A stretch of DNA of 64,000 bases, from the NCBI RefSeq assembly GCF_001028705.1, contig NZ_CP011770.1, positions 3,351,501 through 3,415,500 on the forward strand. Direction: 5' to 3'. Both the position numbers and the translations under genes were made by a program. Below, piece by piece: positions 9,277-23,473 of the stretch. Each line of letters opens with the position of its first letter. The first letter of the stretch is position 1. The notes beneath the pieces were generated by a model. The model saw only the letters and a program-made list of their open reading frames with translations, was not told the DNA's origin and ran no database searches. The DNA comes from Croceicoccus naphthovorans. Lineage in GTDB: Bacteria > Pseudomonadota > Alphaproteobacteria > Sphingomonadales > Sphingomonadaceae.

Positions 9277-9762
9277 ATGATCGATCCCAAACATTTCCGT
9301 AACGTCCTTGGCGCCTATCCCACCGGAGTCGCCCTGATCACCGCCATCGATGATGAGGGTGAGCGCACCGGCATGGTGGTCGGCAGTTTCACCTCGATCT
9401 CGCTCGATCCTCCGCTGGTCGGCTTCTTCCCCGACAAGGGGTCGAGCACTTACCCAAAGATCGAGAAGGTGGGTCGATTCTGCGTCAACGTGCTCGGATC
9501 GGATCAAAAGGCGCTGTGCCAGCGCTTCGCCTCGAAACAATCGGACAAGTTCCTCGACCTGGCGCACGGCACGAGCCCGTCGGGCCAGCCGGTGTTCGAC
9601 GAGGCGCTGGCATGGGTCGACTGCGCGATAGAGCGGATCGAGGATATCGGCGATCACTGGCTGGTCATCGGCCGCGTAGAGGCGCTGGACGTTTGTGGCG
9701 GCGACACGCCGCTGCTATTCCACCGGGGCGGATACCATTCCAGCGTCGCGCTGGTCGATTGA
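9277..9762 (+). CDS. Flavin reductase family protein (FMN-binding split barrel)
   Basis: A 161-aa NAD(P)H:flavin oxidoreductase-like protein, as used by two-component monooxygenases. Signature segments are FRNVLGAYPTGVALITA, GMVVGSFTSISLDPPLVGFF, RFCVNVLGSDQ, and the C-terminal LLFHRGGYHS. The ATG at 9277 (MIDPKHFRN) matches the usual family start; an in-frame TTG at 9241 is less likely. There is no adjacent monooxygenase, so the flavin client is unknown. It is divergent from the L,D-transpeptidase gene with a 151-bp gap. Confidence 0.9.
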   Translation: MIDPKHFRNVLGAYPTGVALITAIDDEGERTGMVVGSFTSISLDPPLVGFFPDKGSSTYPKIEKVGRFCVNVLGSDQKALCQRFASKQSDKFLDLAHGTSPSGQPVFDEALAWVDCAIERIEDIGDHWLVIGRVEALDVCGGDTPLLFHRGGYHSSVALVD

Positions 9763-9937
9763 ACGTCCGGTCCGGATAGGGGCTACTCCGGTCGCTTCGA
9801 CCAATAGACGACCTTGACGCGCCGCGCATTCCCGCGCATCGCGCCCGCACGTTAGCAATTGCACAAAGCCGCGGTGCGAATCAGGGGCCTAGAGGGGGCA
9901 TCTGACGCGACCGCGCCCATCCAAGGGGAACCAACGC

Positions 9938-12613
<2,676 letters not shown>

Positions 12614-12630
12614 GCGGCTTCCGAATATTA

Positions 12631-12667
12631 AAAAAGGGCCGGGTCCAGCGTAGACCCGGCCCTTTTT
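12631..12667. terminator. Strong bidirectional rho-independent terminator after acnA
   Basis: A perfect 15-bp stem (arms start AAAAAGGGCCGGGTC, 12631-12645, and end at 12653-12667) has a 7-nt loop. The arms carry A5 on one side and T5 on the other. It lies 18 bp past the acnA stop. Confidence 0.93.
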
Positions 12668-12774
12668 CGTCTGATTTTTATCAACATATACAATATGATG
12701 GATACTACTGTGTAGCCATCCTCGCTTATTCCCCAAGTACCGAAGCACAGGGCGTCGGTTATTGGGGGAAATTT

Positions 12775-13431
12775 ATGAAGTATATTTTGCTGGCATCGCT
12801 GGCGGCCGCTCTGGCCGCAACTCCTGCCATGGCCGAGGACGGCGGCGTGATGGTTGGCGTTACCGGTGGCACTCTGGGTATTGGGCCGGAAGTGACCTAT
12901 CGCATGAATGAAACGATCGCAGTCCGTGCGAACGCTACGTTCTTCGGCTATTCGCATGATGTCGATTCCGACGATGTCACGTATGATGGCAAGCTGAACC
13001 TTCAGTCCTTCGGTGCGATGATCGACGTGCACCCATTCGGCGGCGGCTTTCGTGTTTCGGCCGGTGCGCGCATCGGCGACAACAAGGTTAAGCTGAAGGC
13101 TGCGCCGACTGACGACGTCGAAATCGGCGGGACGCTTTATACGCCAGAGGAAATCGGCGAGTTGTCCGGAGAGGTGAAAGCCAAGGATTTCGCGCCGATG
13201 CTGACGCTGGGTTGGGCCGGCGGGCTGACCAAAGGGTTGAAGCTGGGTTTTGAGGCAGGCGCCATGTTCCATGGTTCGCCGCGTATCGACAACCTGACGG
13301 CGACCGGCATACTGGCCGACGATCCCGATTTCATGGACAGCCTGCGGGCCGAGGAAGCCGAGATCGAGGACGATATCGACAACTACAAGATCTATCCGGT
13401 GGTCCAGCTTTCGGTCGGCTACCGCTTCTGA
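12775..13431 (+). CDS. Outer-membrane beta-barrel protein
   Basis: A 218-aa exported protein with a clear signal peptide (KYILLASLAAALAATPAMAEDG). The rest alternates polar and hydrophobic residues as in transmembrane beta strands: VRANATFFGYSHDV, FRVSAGARIGDNKVKL, FAPMLTLGWAGGL. It ends VVQLSVGYRF, a terminal aromatic that serves as the Bam recognition signal. An acidic loop (SLRAEEAEIEDDIDNYK) precedes the last strand. I cannot name a substrate; it resembles small OmpW/OprG-sized barrels. It stands alone between two terminators with an AT-rich upstream region, so it has its own promoter. Confidence 0.8.
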   Translation: MKYILLASLAAALAATPAMAEDGGVMVGVTGGTLGIGPEVTYRMNETIAVRANATFFGYSHDVDSDDVTYDGKLNLQSFGAMIDVHPFGGGFRVSAGARIGDNKVKLKAAPTDDVEIGGTLYTPEEIGELSGEVKAKDFAPMLTLGWAGGLTKGLKLGFEAGAMFHGSPRIDNLTATGILADDPDFMDSLRAEEAEIEDDIDNYKIYPVVQLSVGYRF

Positions 13432-13450
13432 TCCCTAGCTCGCACAATTC

Positions 13451-13480
13451 CGGCCCCGTTCTTCGCAGAGCGGGGCCGTT
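13451..13480 (+). terminator. Hairpin terminator after the beta-barrel gene
   Basis: CGGCCCCG/CGGGGCCG arms (13451-13458 and 13471-13478) enclose a 12-nt loop and are followed by TTTG. It lies 20 bp past the stop at 13431 and just before the convergent stop at 13487. Confidence 0.75.
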
Positions 13481-13486
13481 TGCGTA

Positions 13487-14956
13487 TCAGCCCGCCGCTT
13501 CCAGCGCGGGGACGAAGATCTTGCGCCCGCCGCCGAACACCTCGCGCACGACGATCAGGCCTTCGCGTTCAAGGTAATCGAGCAGGCGGCGCACTCGGCC
13601 CGGCGAACTGGTGCCATAGGCGCGGGCGAGTTCGTCGTCATCCGGCGCGTCGCGGCCTTCCAACGTGGATCGCGCGATTACGAGATAGGGGCCGAGCACG
13701 TCGTCAGAGATACCCTCGGCAATGCCCACCAGCCGCTCCCGGTCGTTTTCTGTCAGCCGGTCCAAACCCGCCATCGCCATCGCGAATTCGCGGCGAAAGC
13801 GGTTCATGTCCATCGGGGGGATATGCACGCCGTTCTGGCGGCAGAGCGCGAGAAATGCCTGATAGAGCGTGCTGGCCGTCTGCAACGGGGTATCGGGGTG
13901 CGCGGCCATTTCGGCCAGCACTTTGCGCGCAGTGCCTTCGGTATCCGGCGCTGGGCCGTCGGCTTTCGCCACGGGGGCGGCAGCGGATTCGGCCATCGCC
14001 TCGCCCAGCGTCTCTGCGCTCGGGACGGGGCGTGGTGGGGGAGGCGGGCTGCGGGTCGCAATATCGTCGGCCAGCGATTCGGTCAGCAGCGCGGCCATGT
14101 CCTCCTTGCGCGCTTCGGGCAGCGGCATCAGGCCGGCGGCGGCGACTTGCTTGCCGGTCTTTACCGAGCCAATCTTCACCGTCACCGGACGACGGCTGAT
14201 CGCCGGACCGAGCCCGACGAAACGCCCGCGCTCAAGATCGCGAATACGCTCCGCTTGTCGCCGTTCCATGCCCAGCAGGTCGGCGGCGCGGATCATGTCA
14301 ATATCCAGAAACGTGCGCCCCATCAGGAAGTTCGAAGCCTCGGCCGCGACGTTCTTGGCCAGCTTGGCCAGACGCTGCGTCGCGACGATCCCGGCCAGCC
14401 CACGCTTGCGCCCTCGGCACATCAGGTTGGTCATGGCCGACAGGGTCAGGCGGCGCGTCTCTTCCGCCATCTCGCCAGCGGCGGAGGGCGCGAACATCTG
14501 CGCCTCGTCCACCACGACCAGCGCCGGATACCAATGCTCTCGCGGGGCATCGAACAGGGCGCCAAGGAACGTGGCGGCGGCGCGGATCTGCTGCTCGACC
14601 TCCAGCCCTTCCAGCGCCAGCACGACCGAGGCACGATGGGCGCGAACGCGCACGGCCAGCGCCTCAAGCTCCGCCTGCGAATAGGCAGAGGCATCGACGA
14701 CGATATGGTTGAACGCATCGGCCAGGCTGACGAAATCGCCCTCCGGGTCGATCACGATCTGCTGGACCAGCCCTGCGCTTTCCTCAAGCAGCCGGCGTAG
14801 CAGGTGCGACTTTCCAGAGCCGGAATTGCCCTGCACCAGAAGGCGCGTGGCAAGCAGCTCTTCGATATCGATCTGAACAGGGCGACCCTGCTCTTCGCCT
14901 ATGACGATCCCGGCGTTCACCAGTTTGCGATAACCCGGCGAGGGGGCCGCGACCAA
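13487..14956 (-). CDS. HerA/FtsK-like ATP-binding protein (DUF87 type)
   Basis: A 489-aa P-loop ATPase of the HerA-FtsK superfamily. The Walker A motif is GNSGSGKSHLL (about 43) and Walker B is LVVVDEAQMF (about 148). The Arg-rich RGRKRGLAGIVATQRLAKL then fits sensor/arginine-finger positions. A proline-rich linker (near 310) leads to a C-terminal region ending in winged-helix-like GRVRRLLDYLEREGLIVV. HerA homologues pump or unwind DNA in repair and defence, but the role of this bacterial type is not known to me. The start is taken as TTG at 14956 because no ATG precedes the P-loop. It lies 24 bp downstream of ruvB, so it is probably co-transcribed with repair genes. Confidence 0.8.
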   Translation of the reverse strand: MVAAPSPGYRKLVNAGIVIGEEQGRPVQIDIEELLATRLLVQGNSGSGKSHLLRRLLEESAGLVQQIVIDPEGDFVSLADAFNHIVVDASAYSQAELEALAVRVRAHRASVVLALEGLEVEQQIRAAATFLGALFDAPREHWYPALVVVDEAQMFAPSAAGEMAEETRRLTLSAMTNLMCRGRKRGLAGIVATQRLAKLAKNVAAEASNFLMGRTFLDIDMIRAADLLGMERRQAERIRDLERGRFVGLGPAISRRPVTVKIGSVKTGKQVAAAGLMPLPEARKEDMAALLTESLADDIATRSPPPPPRPVPSAETLGEAMAESAAAPVAKADGPAPDTEGTARKVLAEMAAHPDTPLQTASTLYQAFLALCRQNGVHIPPMDMNRFRREFAMAMAGLDRLTENDRERLVGIAEGISDDVLGPYLVIARSTLEGRDAPDDDELARAYGTSSPGRVRRLLDYLEREGLIVVREVFGGGRKIFVPALEAAG

Positions 14957-14980
14957 GCGGGTGCGCGCGGCTGTCCCCCG

Positions 14981-16009
14981 TTAGCCTTCGTCGAACAGCC
15001 CACCTTGAGGCGGAGCGTTAGGCGGTGTCATGCCCAGGTGCTGCCACCCGCGATCGTTCAGGCACCGTCCGCGCGCGGTGCGGGCGACAAGGCCGAGCTG
15101 GATCAGGTATGGCTCGATCACTTCCTCGATCGTGTCGCGCGGTTCGGACAGGCCCGCAGCCAGCGTTTCGACGCCCACCGGCCCGCCCTTGTAGATGTCG
15201 GCGATCATGTGGAGATAGCGCCGGTCCATCGCGTCTAGGCCCAGACTGTCGACCTCCAGCCGGGTCAGCGCATTGTCTGCGATCTGGCGCGTGATCGTGG
15301 CGCTGCCCGCGACATCGGCAAAGTCGCGCACGCGGCGCATCAACCGGCCCGCGACGCGCGGCGTGCCCCGTGCGCGGCGGGCGATTTCGGTCGCGCCGTC
15401 GGCATCGATGGCCAGGCCGAGCAGCCGCGCCCCGCGCGTAACGACGTGTTCCAGTTCCTGAACCGTATAGAAATTCAGCCGGACCGGGATGCCGAACCGG
15501 TCGCGCAGCGGCGTGGTCAGCAACCCCTGCCGCGTCGTCGCGCCGACCAGTGTGAACGGCGGCAGGTCGATGCGCACCGACCGCGCCGCCGGGCCTTCGC
15601 CGATGATCAGGTCGAGCGCGCGGTCCTCCATCGCGGGGTAGAGAACTTCCTCGACCACCGGGTTCAGCCGGTGAATCTCGTCGATGAAAAGGACGTCGCC
15701 TTCCTCAAGATTGGTCAGCAGCGCGGCCAGATCGCCCGCCTTGGCGATGACCGGGCCGGACGTGGCGCGAAAGCCGACGCCCAGTTCCTTGGCCACGATC
15801 TGCGCCAGCGTCGTCTTGCCAAGGCCGGGCGGGCCGAAGAACAGGACATGGTCCATCGCCTCTTTGCGGGACCGCGCGGCATGGATGAACACCCGCAGGT
15901 TATCGCGCGCGGCTTCCTGCCCGACGAACTCGGCCAGCGACTTGGGACGCAACGCGGCGTCCGGGTCTTCCGGCTGGCGGTCCGGGGTTAGGATGGGGTT
16001 ATCGGTCAC
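14981..16009 (-). CDS. ruvB: Holliday junction branch migration helicase RuvB
   Basis: The AAA+ motor of the RuvAB complex that drives Holliday junction branch migration. The 342-aa protein has Walker [14 protein letters not shown], Walker [14 protein letters not shown], sensor 1 VGATTRQG, and the C-terminal winged helix ([16 protein letters not shown]). The start is GTG at 16009 (reads [12 protein letters not shown]), overlapping the TGA of the preceding small gene as GTGA. The frame extends upstream to 16072, but those codons overlap the small gene and match no RuvB. ruvA lies one gene upstream, so the two subunits are separated by an unusual insertion. Confidence 0.95.
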   Translation of the reverse strand: MTDNPILTPDRQPEDPDAALRPKSLAEFVGQEAARDNLRVFIHAARSRKEAMDHVLFFGPPGLGKTTLAQIVAKELGVGFRATSGPVIAKAGDLAALLTNLEEGDVLFIDEIHRLNPVVEEVLYPAMEDRALDLIIGEGPAARSVRIDLPPFTLVGATTRQGLLTTPLRDRFGIPVRLNFYTVQELEHVVTRGARLLGLAIDADGATEIARRARGTPRVAGRLMRRVRDFADVAGSATITRQIADNALTRLEVDSLGLDAMDRRYLHMIADIYKGGPVGVETLAAGLSEPRDTIEEVIEPYLIQLGLVARTARGRCLNDRGWQHLGMTPPNAPPQGGLFDEG

Positions 16010-16515
16010 ACTCTCGTCCCATCCGGTATCGACGGCGATTTGGTTAATTGAACGATCTCGTCGCCCAAACACAAAATACTATCATGCAGTGTTGTGAGAG
16101 CTCTGAGATTCGTAACTGACTTCAATCGCCCCTGCATTTCTGACGAGACACCTTCGGGTCGGGTCGCATCCACGAAGGTCTTACAATAGCTATAGAACCG
16201 CACAAGCTTTGTGACTTCGGCGGGTTTCAAGAGGCCAAGTTGAGACGAAAGGGAGTGATAAACCGAAAAATAATCGCTCTTGATATCGATATAATAGATC
16301 GCTTCTTCGTGTACGCCCATCTCAACCTGTCGAAAAAGCTTTTGAATTTCGGTTCGGTAATCGAGCATTCTAAGCAAACGACAGATTGCTCCGACTTCAC
16401 CTGCAAGAGCGGTAAGAACAGACTCTGCTTCGCGGCTTCGAGTGCCAATCGCAGTCCATGTTTGTACAATTCCTGCGAGGACAGCGCCGACCACGACTAG
16501 CAAGAGTTCAATCAC
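16006..16515 (-). CDS. Unknown single-pass membrane protein between ruvA and ruvB
   Basis: A 169-aa protein that I cannot name. Residues 2-20 ([19 protein letters not shown]) form one N-terminal transmembrane helix. The rest is soluble and mostly helical, with the phrases [20 protein letters not shown] and [17 protein letters not shown] associate this style (YFxVYxxxxxxLGLL, then VRFYxxxK) with small unassigned bacterial membrane proteins. Base composition differs sharply from its neighbours: two 60-nt blocks I counted (16081-16140, 16261-16320) are 47% and 38% GC, against 78% in ruvA (16681-16740). It starts with GTG inside the ruvA stop (GTGA) and its TGA overlaps the ruvB GTG, so translation is coupled on both sides. 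This looks like a horizontally gained gene spliced neatly into the operon. Confidence 0.82.
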   Translation of the reverse strand: MIELLLVVVGAVLAGIVQTWTAIGTRSREAESVLTALAGEVGAICRLLRMLDYRTEIQKLFRQVEMGVHEEAIYYIDIKSDYFSVYHSLSSQLGLLKPAEVTKLVRFYSYCKTFVDATRPEGVSSEMQGRLKSVTNLRALTTLHDSILCLGDEIVQLTKSPSIPDGTRV

Positions 16516-17120
16516 CCCGCCGCCCTCTTCAAAGCCACCCGCACCAGCGCGTTTAGGTCCGCCGCCTCGCCCAGTTCCCCCTGCGCCGCCGCCACCGCCG
16601 CCGCCGCAACCGCGGGCTTGAAGCCCAGGTTCTCCAGCGCCGATACCGCATCCGCGCTTGCCCCGCCCGCCGGGGTCACGGCCACGCCGCCGCCCACCGC
16701 ACCCGGTGCCGTCGGCAGGCCGCCCGCCTTTTCCTTCAGCTCGTTGACGATCCGCGCGGCCAGTTTCGGGCCGACGCCGTTGGCGCGCGACACCTGCTTG
16801 GCATCGCCCTGCGCACAGGCGCGTTGCAGTTCTTCGGTGCTCAGCGCCGACAGGATCGCCAGCGCGACCTTGCTTCCCACGCCCTGCACCCCGGTCAACA
16901 GGCGGAACCAGTCGCGCTCTGCCCCGCTGGCAAAGGCGATCAGGCGCATGTCGTTTTCGGAAACCTGCAGGTCGGTAAAGACGGTGCAGGCCTCTCCCTT
17001 TTCGCCTAGCGCGGTCAGTGTGCGGGCGCTGCAATGGACGAGGTAGCCGACGCCGCCGACATCAATTACCGCCCAGTCGGTGCCGGTTTCATCAAGCCTG
17101 CCGGAGAGTTTGGCGATCAT
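16512..17120 (-). CDS. ruvA: Holliday junction branch migration protein RuvA
   Basis: Binds the four-way junction and loads RuvB. The 202-aa protein shows the N-terminal OB domain ([28 protein letters not shown]) and the helix-hairpin-helix region with [18 protein letters not shown] and [19 protein letters not shown] flexible Gly/Ala/Pro-rich linker (about 130-150) precedes the C-terminal RuvB-binding domain ([16 protein letters not shown]). It ends exactly where the small membrane-protein gene begins (GTGA overlap). A LexA-type box lies 23 bp upstream, which fits SOS control. Confidence 0.96.
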   Translation of the reverse strand: MIAKLSGRLDETGTDWAVIDVGGVGYLVHCSARTLTALGEKGEACTVFTDLQVSENDMRLIAFASGAERDWFRLLTGVQGVGSKVALAILSALSTEELQRACAQGDAKQVSRANGVGPKLAARIVNELKEKAGGLPTAPGAVGGGVAVTPAGGASADAVSALENLGFKPAVAAAAVAAAQGELGEAADLNALVRVALKRAAG

Positions 17121-17142
17121 GCCGCCGATGCTAGCGCGGGCG

Positions 17143-17157
17143 GAACGGGAAGGGAAC
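17143..17157 (-). promoter_or_regulatory. Candidate LexA (SOS) box upstream of ruvA
   Basis: Reading the minus strand gives GTTCCCTTCCCGTTC, an exact GTTC-N7-GTTC, the known alphaproteobacterial LexA operator. It sits 23 bp before the ruvA ATG. Such a match is expected by chance about twice in a window this size, so the support comes from its position before a classic SOS gene. Confidence 0.55.
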
Positions 17158-17183
17158 GCGGGTGCGCCACCTATCCCCTGAGT

Positions 17184-17684
17184 TCAGTCGTTCCCTTGCA
17201 GTCGTTCGGGCACATCGTCCCACGGGCGGAAGTAGAGCGGCGCGCATTCGTCGGCGCGCACGCCGCCGGTCAGGGTCAGGTCCGCCTTGTAGGCATCGGC
17301 GATGAAGTCGAGCGTGGAGAGGTGGCGATCCTCGAAATACATGCGGTGCACGTCATCGCGGCCCGCGCCATAGACCACGCGCGAAACCCCCGCCCAGATC
17401 GAGGCCATCGTGCACATGCCGCAGGGTTGCAGCGTGGAATAGAGCGTCGCGCCTTCCACCCGCATTTCGCCCGCCTTTTGCCCCGCCGCGCGCAAGGCGA
17501 CGATCTCGGCATGGGCGGTCGCATCGCAGGATTCAGACGTCTGGTTCACGCCGCTGGCGATCAACTTGCCATCCATCACCACCAGCGCGGCGATCGGCGT
17601 GTCGGCGGGGTTGGTGCCTTTGGCCTCGACCGCCTTTTCGATGGCGAGGGCCATCCACGCGCGGTCGTCGGGGTGGTCCTGCAT
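17184..17684 (-). CDS. Nucleoside/guanine deaminase family protein (CDA fold)
   Basis: A 166-aa zinc deaminase of the cytidine deaminase-like fold. The zinc site is complete: HAEIVAL (His ligand plus catalytic Glu) and TLQPCGMCTMASIW (PCxxC). Further features (DTPIAALVVMDGKLIASG, YGAGRDDV, final YFRPWDDV) resemble guanine/nucleoside deaminases more than the tRNA adenosine deaminase TadA. The substrate is therefore uncertain. The start at 17684 overlaps the lipoprotein stop as ATGA, so the two are translationally coupled. They sit between ruvC and ruvA without an obvious link to recombination. Confidence 0.85.
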   Translation of the reverse strand: MQDHPDDRAWMALAIEKAVEAKGTNPADTPIAALVVMDGKLIASGVNQTSESCDATAHAEIVALRAAGQKAGEMRVEGATLYSTLQPCGMCTMASIWAGVSRVVYGAGRDDVHRMYFEDRHLSTLDFIADAYKADLTLTGGVRADECAPLYFRPWDDVPERLQGND

Positions 17685-18022
17685 CAGAGGCCGGGGATCG
17701 GTGTATCGGCCAGCAGGCCGCAAGCCGCCGCCGCGCCGCCGACCTGCAACAGTACCTCGGGATCGTCGAGGCTGGTGGCGACGGCGATCAGGTTGCCGAA
17801 GGTAAGGGGACCGGCCGCGTTGTAGTAACGCGCTGCATCGCTCAACCGATTGACCTGTCCGGTGCTCAGCTGGCCGCGCAGGAACTCGGACGCGCAGCCC
17901 GCTTCGCTGGAACTGAGGCCATAGCGTTGGAGCGCGTCGGAAATCTGATAACGGCTGGCGGTGCAGCCGGACAGCACGGTGGCGGCGGCAATCGCGGCGG
18001 TCAGGATGGGGGCTTTGCGCAT
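17684..18022 (-). CDS. Small lipoprotein of unknown function
   Basis: A 112-aa exported protein. It starts MRKAPILTAAIAAATVLSGC, a short basic n-region, a hydrophobic core and the lipobox LSGC, so the mature N-terminus is a lipidated Cys. The mature part is helical (YQISDALQRYGLSSSEAGCASEFLRGQL) with two more Cys. I do not recognise the family. The ATG at 18022 is chosen because the signal starts there; the upstream extension is Arg/His-rich. Its TGA overlaps the deaminase ATG. Confidence 0.72.
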   Translation of the reverse strand: MRKAPILTAAIAAATVLSGCTASRYQISDALQRYGLSSSEAGCASEFLRGQLSTGQVNRLSDAARYYNAAGPLTFGNLIAVATSLDDPEVLLQVGGAAAACGLLADTPIPGL

Positions 18023-18090
18023 GGTCGGTACTCGCGGGCTGGCGTGGGTTACATGCCTAACGCGCGGGACCGCCCTATGTTTCAATGCTT

Positions 18091-18564
18091 TCAGAGTGAT
18101 GGGCCAAGATGGGCGTGCGCGATGGCGACGGCGAGCGCGTCCGCCGCGTCCGCTCCGGAGACTTTCGCGGTTGGCAGCAGCACCTTCAACATCGCCTGAA
18201 CCTGCGCCTTGTCCGCGCCTCCAGTGCCGACGACCGACTTCTTCACCAGTCGCGCCGCATGTTCATGCACCGGCAGCGATGCGCGCCCACAGGCGGCCAG
18301 CACCGCGCCGCGCGCTTGCGCCAGTTTCAGCGTCGATTGCGGGTTCTTGTTGACGAAGACTTCCTCCGCCGCCGCGACATCGGGCTGGTGCGCGCCAATG
18401 ACCGCAAAGACCGCGTCGTGCAGGTGGTGCAGCCGTTCGGCCAACGGCGCCTTGGCATCGGTCGCAATCTGGCCGTTGGCGATATGCGAGAGGCGCGGCC
18501 CGTCGACCCGGATCACGCCCCATCCGGTGCAGGACAGCGATGGGTCCAGCCCCAAGACGATCAT
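18091..18564 (-). CDS. ruvC: Crossover junction endodeoxyribonuclease RuvC
   Basis: Resolves Holliday junctions by paired nicking. The 157-aa protein (slightly short but complete) has the four acidic catalytic residues in [12 protein letters not shown] (Asp7), [12 protein letters not shown] (Glu about 66) and [17 protein letters not shown] (two Asp about 138-141). Its start overlaps the stop of DUF3147 as ATGA. It belongs to the repair group with yebC upstream and ruvA downstream, with the lipoprotein and deaminase genes inserted before ruvA. Confidence 0.95.
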   Translation of the reverse strand: MIVLGLDPSLSCTGWGVIRVDGPRLSHIANGQIATDAKAPLAERLHHLHDAVFAVIGAHQPDVAAAEEVFVNKNPQSTLKLAQARGAVLAACGRASLPVHEHAARLVKKSVVGTGGADKAQVQAMLKVLLPTAKVSGADAADALAVAIAHAHLGPSL

Positions 18565-18914
18565 CAGATCGGCAGTCCGAAGCGCGGCGCGGCCAATCGC
18601 AGAAGAGCGTAGAGCGTGACTGTCAGGACACAGCCCAGAACCAGAGCCAACCAGAACGGCACGGCATGGCGCATCAGTACCGGGATCAACAGAAACATCG
18701 GCAGCGAGGGCAGGACGTACCAGAACGTCGCCTCGCTATGCCGCGCCATATTCTCCGCATCCGGGCGGGCATTCCACAGGAACACCATGCCCAGCACCGA
18801 AACCAGCGGCAGCGAGGCAACCAGCGCCGCGAACGTCGGCAGCCGCCGCCCCAGTTCGGCAATGGCCGCGATCATCGCCCCGGCAAGCAGCGCCTTGGCG
18901 ATGAGCGTCCACAT
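18564..18914 (-). CDS. DUF3147 family integral membrane protein
   Basis: A 116-117-aa inner-membrane protein with four predicted helices: [58 protein letters not shown] and [19 protein letters not shown]. The phrases [11 protein letters not shown] and [15 protein letters not shown] are what I recall for DUF3147. The function is unknown. It starts at ATG 18914 (TGATG overlap with yebC) or the GTG three bases upstream. It is coupled to ruvC by ATGA. The reason for a membrane protein at this spot is not evident. Confidence 0.85.
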   Translation of the reverse strand: MWTLIAKALLAGAMIAAIAELGRRLPTFAALVASLPLVSVLGMVFLWNARPDAENMARHSEATFWYVLPSLPMFLLIPVLMRHAVPFWLALVLGCVLTVTLYALLRLAAPRFGLPI

Positions 18915-19660
18915 CACGCGTCCAGCTTGTCCATGACCTCGTCAGAGATCTCGTAATTGCCCCAGACGGTCTGAACGTCGTCGTCATCGTCCAGCGCGTC
19001 GATCAGCTTCAGCAGGGTCGAAGCGGTGCCTTCGTCGCAATCGACGGTCAGGTTCGGCTTCCACGCCAGCTTGACGGTTTCCGCCTCGCCCAGCGCCTTT
19101 TCAAGCGTGGTGGCGACTTCATGCAGGTCGTCGGCTGCGGTCCAGATCTCGTGCTCTTCATCGCCCGACTGAATGTCCTCGGCACCGGCTTCCATCGCGG
19201 CTTCCAGAACCTTGTCTTCGCCGCCAATGCTCGCTGGATAGACGATCAGGCCAAGGCGTTCGAAGCCATGCGAAACCGAGCCAGACGCGCCAAGGTTGCC
19301 GCCGTTCTTGCTGAACGCGGTGCGCACGTTGGTCGCGGTGCGGTTGCGGTTGTCGGTCAGCGCCTCGACGATCAGCGCGACGCCGCCGGGGCCATAGCCT
19401 TCGTAGCGAATTTCTTCGTAGTCATCGCCTTCGTTGGCCGATGCCTTGTCGATCGCGCGCTGGATATTGTCCTTCGGCATCGACTGGGCCTTGGCGTTGT
19501 TGACTGCCAGACGCAGACGCGGGTTCATGTCGGGATCGGGCGCGCCCATCTTGGCGGCCACGGTGATTTCGCGCGAAAGCTTTGAGAACATGGCAGAGCG
19601 CTTTTTGTCCTGCGCGCCCTTGCGATGCATGATGTTCTTGAATTTGGAATGGCCGGCCAT
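18914..19660 (-). CDS. yebC: YebC/PmpR family regulator or translation factor
   Basis: A 248-aa protein of the highly conserved YebC family. It starts [20 protein letters not shown] and has three domains with [36 protein letters not shown] and [15 protein letters not shown], all hallmarks. Members were first described as DNA-binding regulators (PmpR), and recent work links some to relief of ribosome stalling at polyproline. Either role is possible here. It is the first gene of the minus-strand run leading to ruvC, a common order in proteobacteria. Confidence 0.95.
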   Translation of the reverse strand: MAGHSKFKNIMHRKGAQDKKRSAMFSKLSREITVAAKMGAPDPDMNPRLRLAVNNAKAQSMPKDNIQRAIDKASANEGDDYEEIRYEGYGPGGVALIVEALTDNRNRTATNVRTAFSKNGGNLGASGSVSHGFERLGLIVYPASIGGEDKVLEAAMEAGAEDIQSGDEEHEIWTAADDLHEVATTLEKALGEAETVKLAWKPNLTVDCDEGTASTLLKLIDALDDDDDVQTVWGNYEISDEVMDKLDA

Positions 19661-19762
19661 TGCCGCTGATCCTCGTTTTTCGGTAAGTCTGACTTTGGCG
19701 CGCCCTTACACCGAGGGCGCGCCGTTCGGCAACACCGTAGAGATTGTCGCGATTTCCGAGCC

Positions 19763-19782
19763 GCCGGATGTTGCCATCCGGC
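19763..19782 (-). terminator. Short hairpin downstream of metH
   Basis: GCCGGATG/CATCCGGC arms surround a 4-nt loop, 11 bp past the metH stop at 19794. There is no clear T tract, so it may be a weak terminator or a 3' stabiliser. It lies in the 133-bp gap before yebC. Confidence 0.4.
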
Positions 19783-19793
19783 TTGAGATCGCT

Positions 19794-22411
<2,618 letters not shown>

Positions 22412-22412
<1 letters not shown>

Positions 22413-23473
22413 CAGGCAGCCATGATAAAGGGTTCGAGGCCCGCCAGGCGGGTCTTTGTTTCAAGCGTCGGCAGCTTGCGCGGGGGCACGTCGGCCACAG
22501 CCTTCGCCATCGCGGCGATGTGCGCGGGGCTAGAGCCGCAGCAGCCGCCCAGCACGTTGACCTGTCCGGCAATCGCCCATTCGTGCACGAACCCCGCGGT
22601 CGTGTCGGGCATCTCGTCATACTCGCCCAGTTCGTTGGGCAGCCCAGCGTTGGGATAGATCATGATGTAGGTGTCGGCGATCTGGCTAAGCGATTTCACA
22701 TGCGGGCGAAGCTGCGTCGCGCCGAATGAGCAGTTCAGGCCCACAGTCAGCGGCTTGGCATGACGCACTGCGTACCAGAACGCCTCTACCGTGTGGCCCG
22801 ACAGGTTCCGGCCCGAAAGGTCGGTCAGCGTCATCGACAGCATGATCGGGACCTCGCGGCCCAGTACTTTCTCAAGCTGCTTTACGGCCATGATCCCTGC
22901 CTTGGCGTTCAGCGTGTCGAACACCGTCTCGATCAGGATGAAGTCGGAGCCGCCCTCTACCAGAGCAGCGGCCTGTTCGCGGTAGACTTCGGTCAGATAG
23001 TCGAAGTCGATCTCGCGATAACCGGGGTCGTTTACGTCGGGTGAAAGCGAAAGGGTTTTGTTGGTCGGCCCGATGGCCCCGGCAACGAAACGCGGCTTAC
23101 CGTCTCTAGCGGTGAACTCGTCGGCTACCTTCCGGGCAAGCGCGGCGCTCTCGCGGTTGATCGCCGCGACCAGATGCTCTGCGCCATAGTCGGCCTGGCT
23201 GATCTTGTTGGCGCTGAACGTGTTTGTCTCGGCAATGTCGGCCCCGGCTTCGAAATAGGCGCGGTGGATCGATTCCGGCACGTCAGGGCGCGTCAGGGCG
23301 AGGATGTCGTTGTTGCCCTTTTGCTCGTGGCTGAGGCCCAGATCGCCTGCGTAATCGGCCTCGACCAGACCCTTCGTCTGGATCTGTGTGCCGAACGCGC
23401 CGTCGGTGATCAGGATGCGCTGTGCCGCAGCCGCCTCGAACGCGGCGCGGGCCTTGGAGGGTGCTAATGTCAT
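22412..23473 (-). CDS. metH: Methionine synthase homocysteine-binding module (split MetH)
   Basis: A 353-aa homocysteine S-methyltransferase barrel corresponding to the N-terminal module of MetH. It opens [18 protein letters not shown]. The zinc ligands are Cys in [11 protein letters not shown] and the pair in [12 protein letters not shown]. The product works with the separately encoded B12/pterin subunit directly downstream. The start at 23473 overlaps the metF stop (ATGA), so all four methionine genes here are translationally coupled. The upstream in-frame extension lies inside metF and is rejected. Confidence 0.94.

Noticed and set aside
16010..16072. Longer ruvB start at 16072
   Set aside because: The extra 21 codons overlap the small membrane-protein gene and match no RuvB N-terminus. 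GTG 16009 fits the family and the GTGA overlap.
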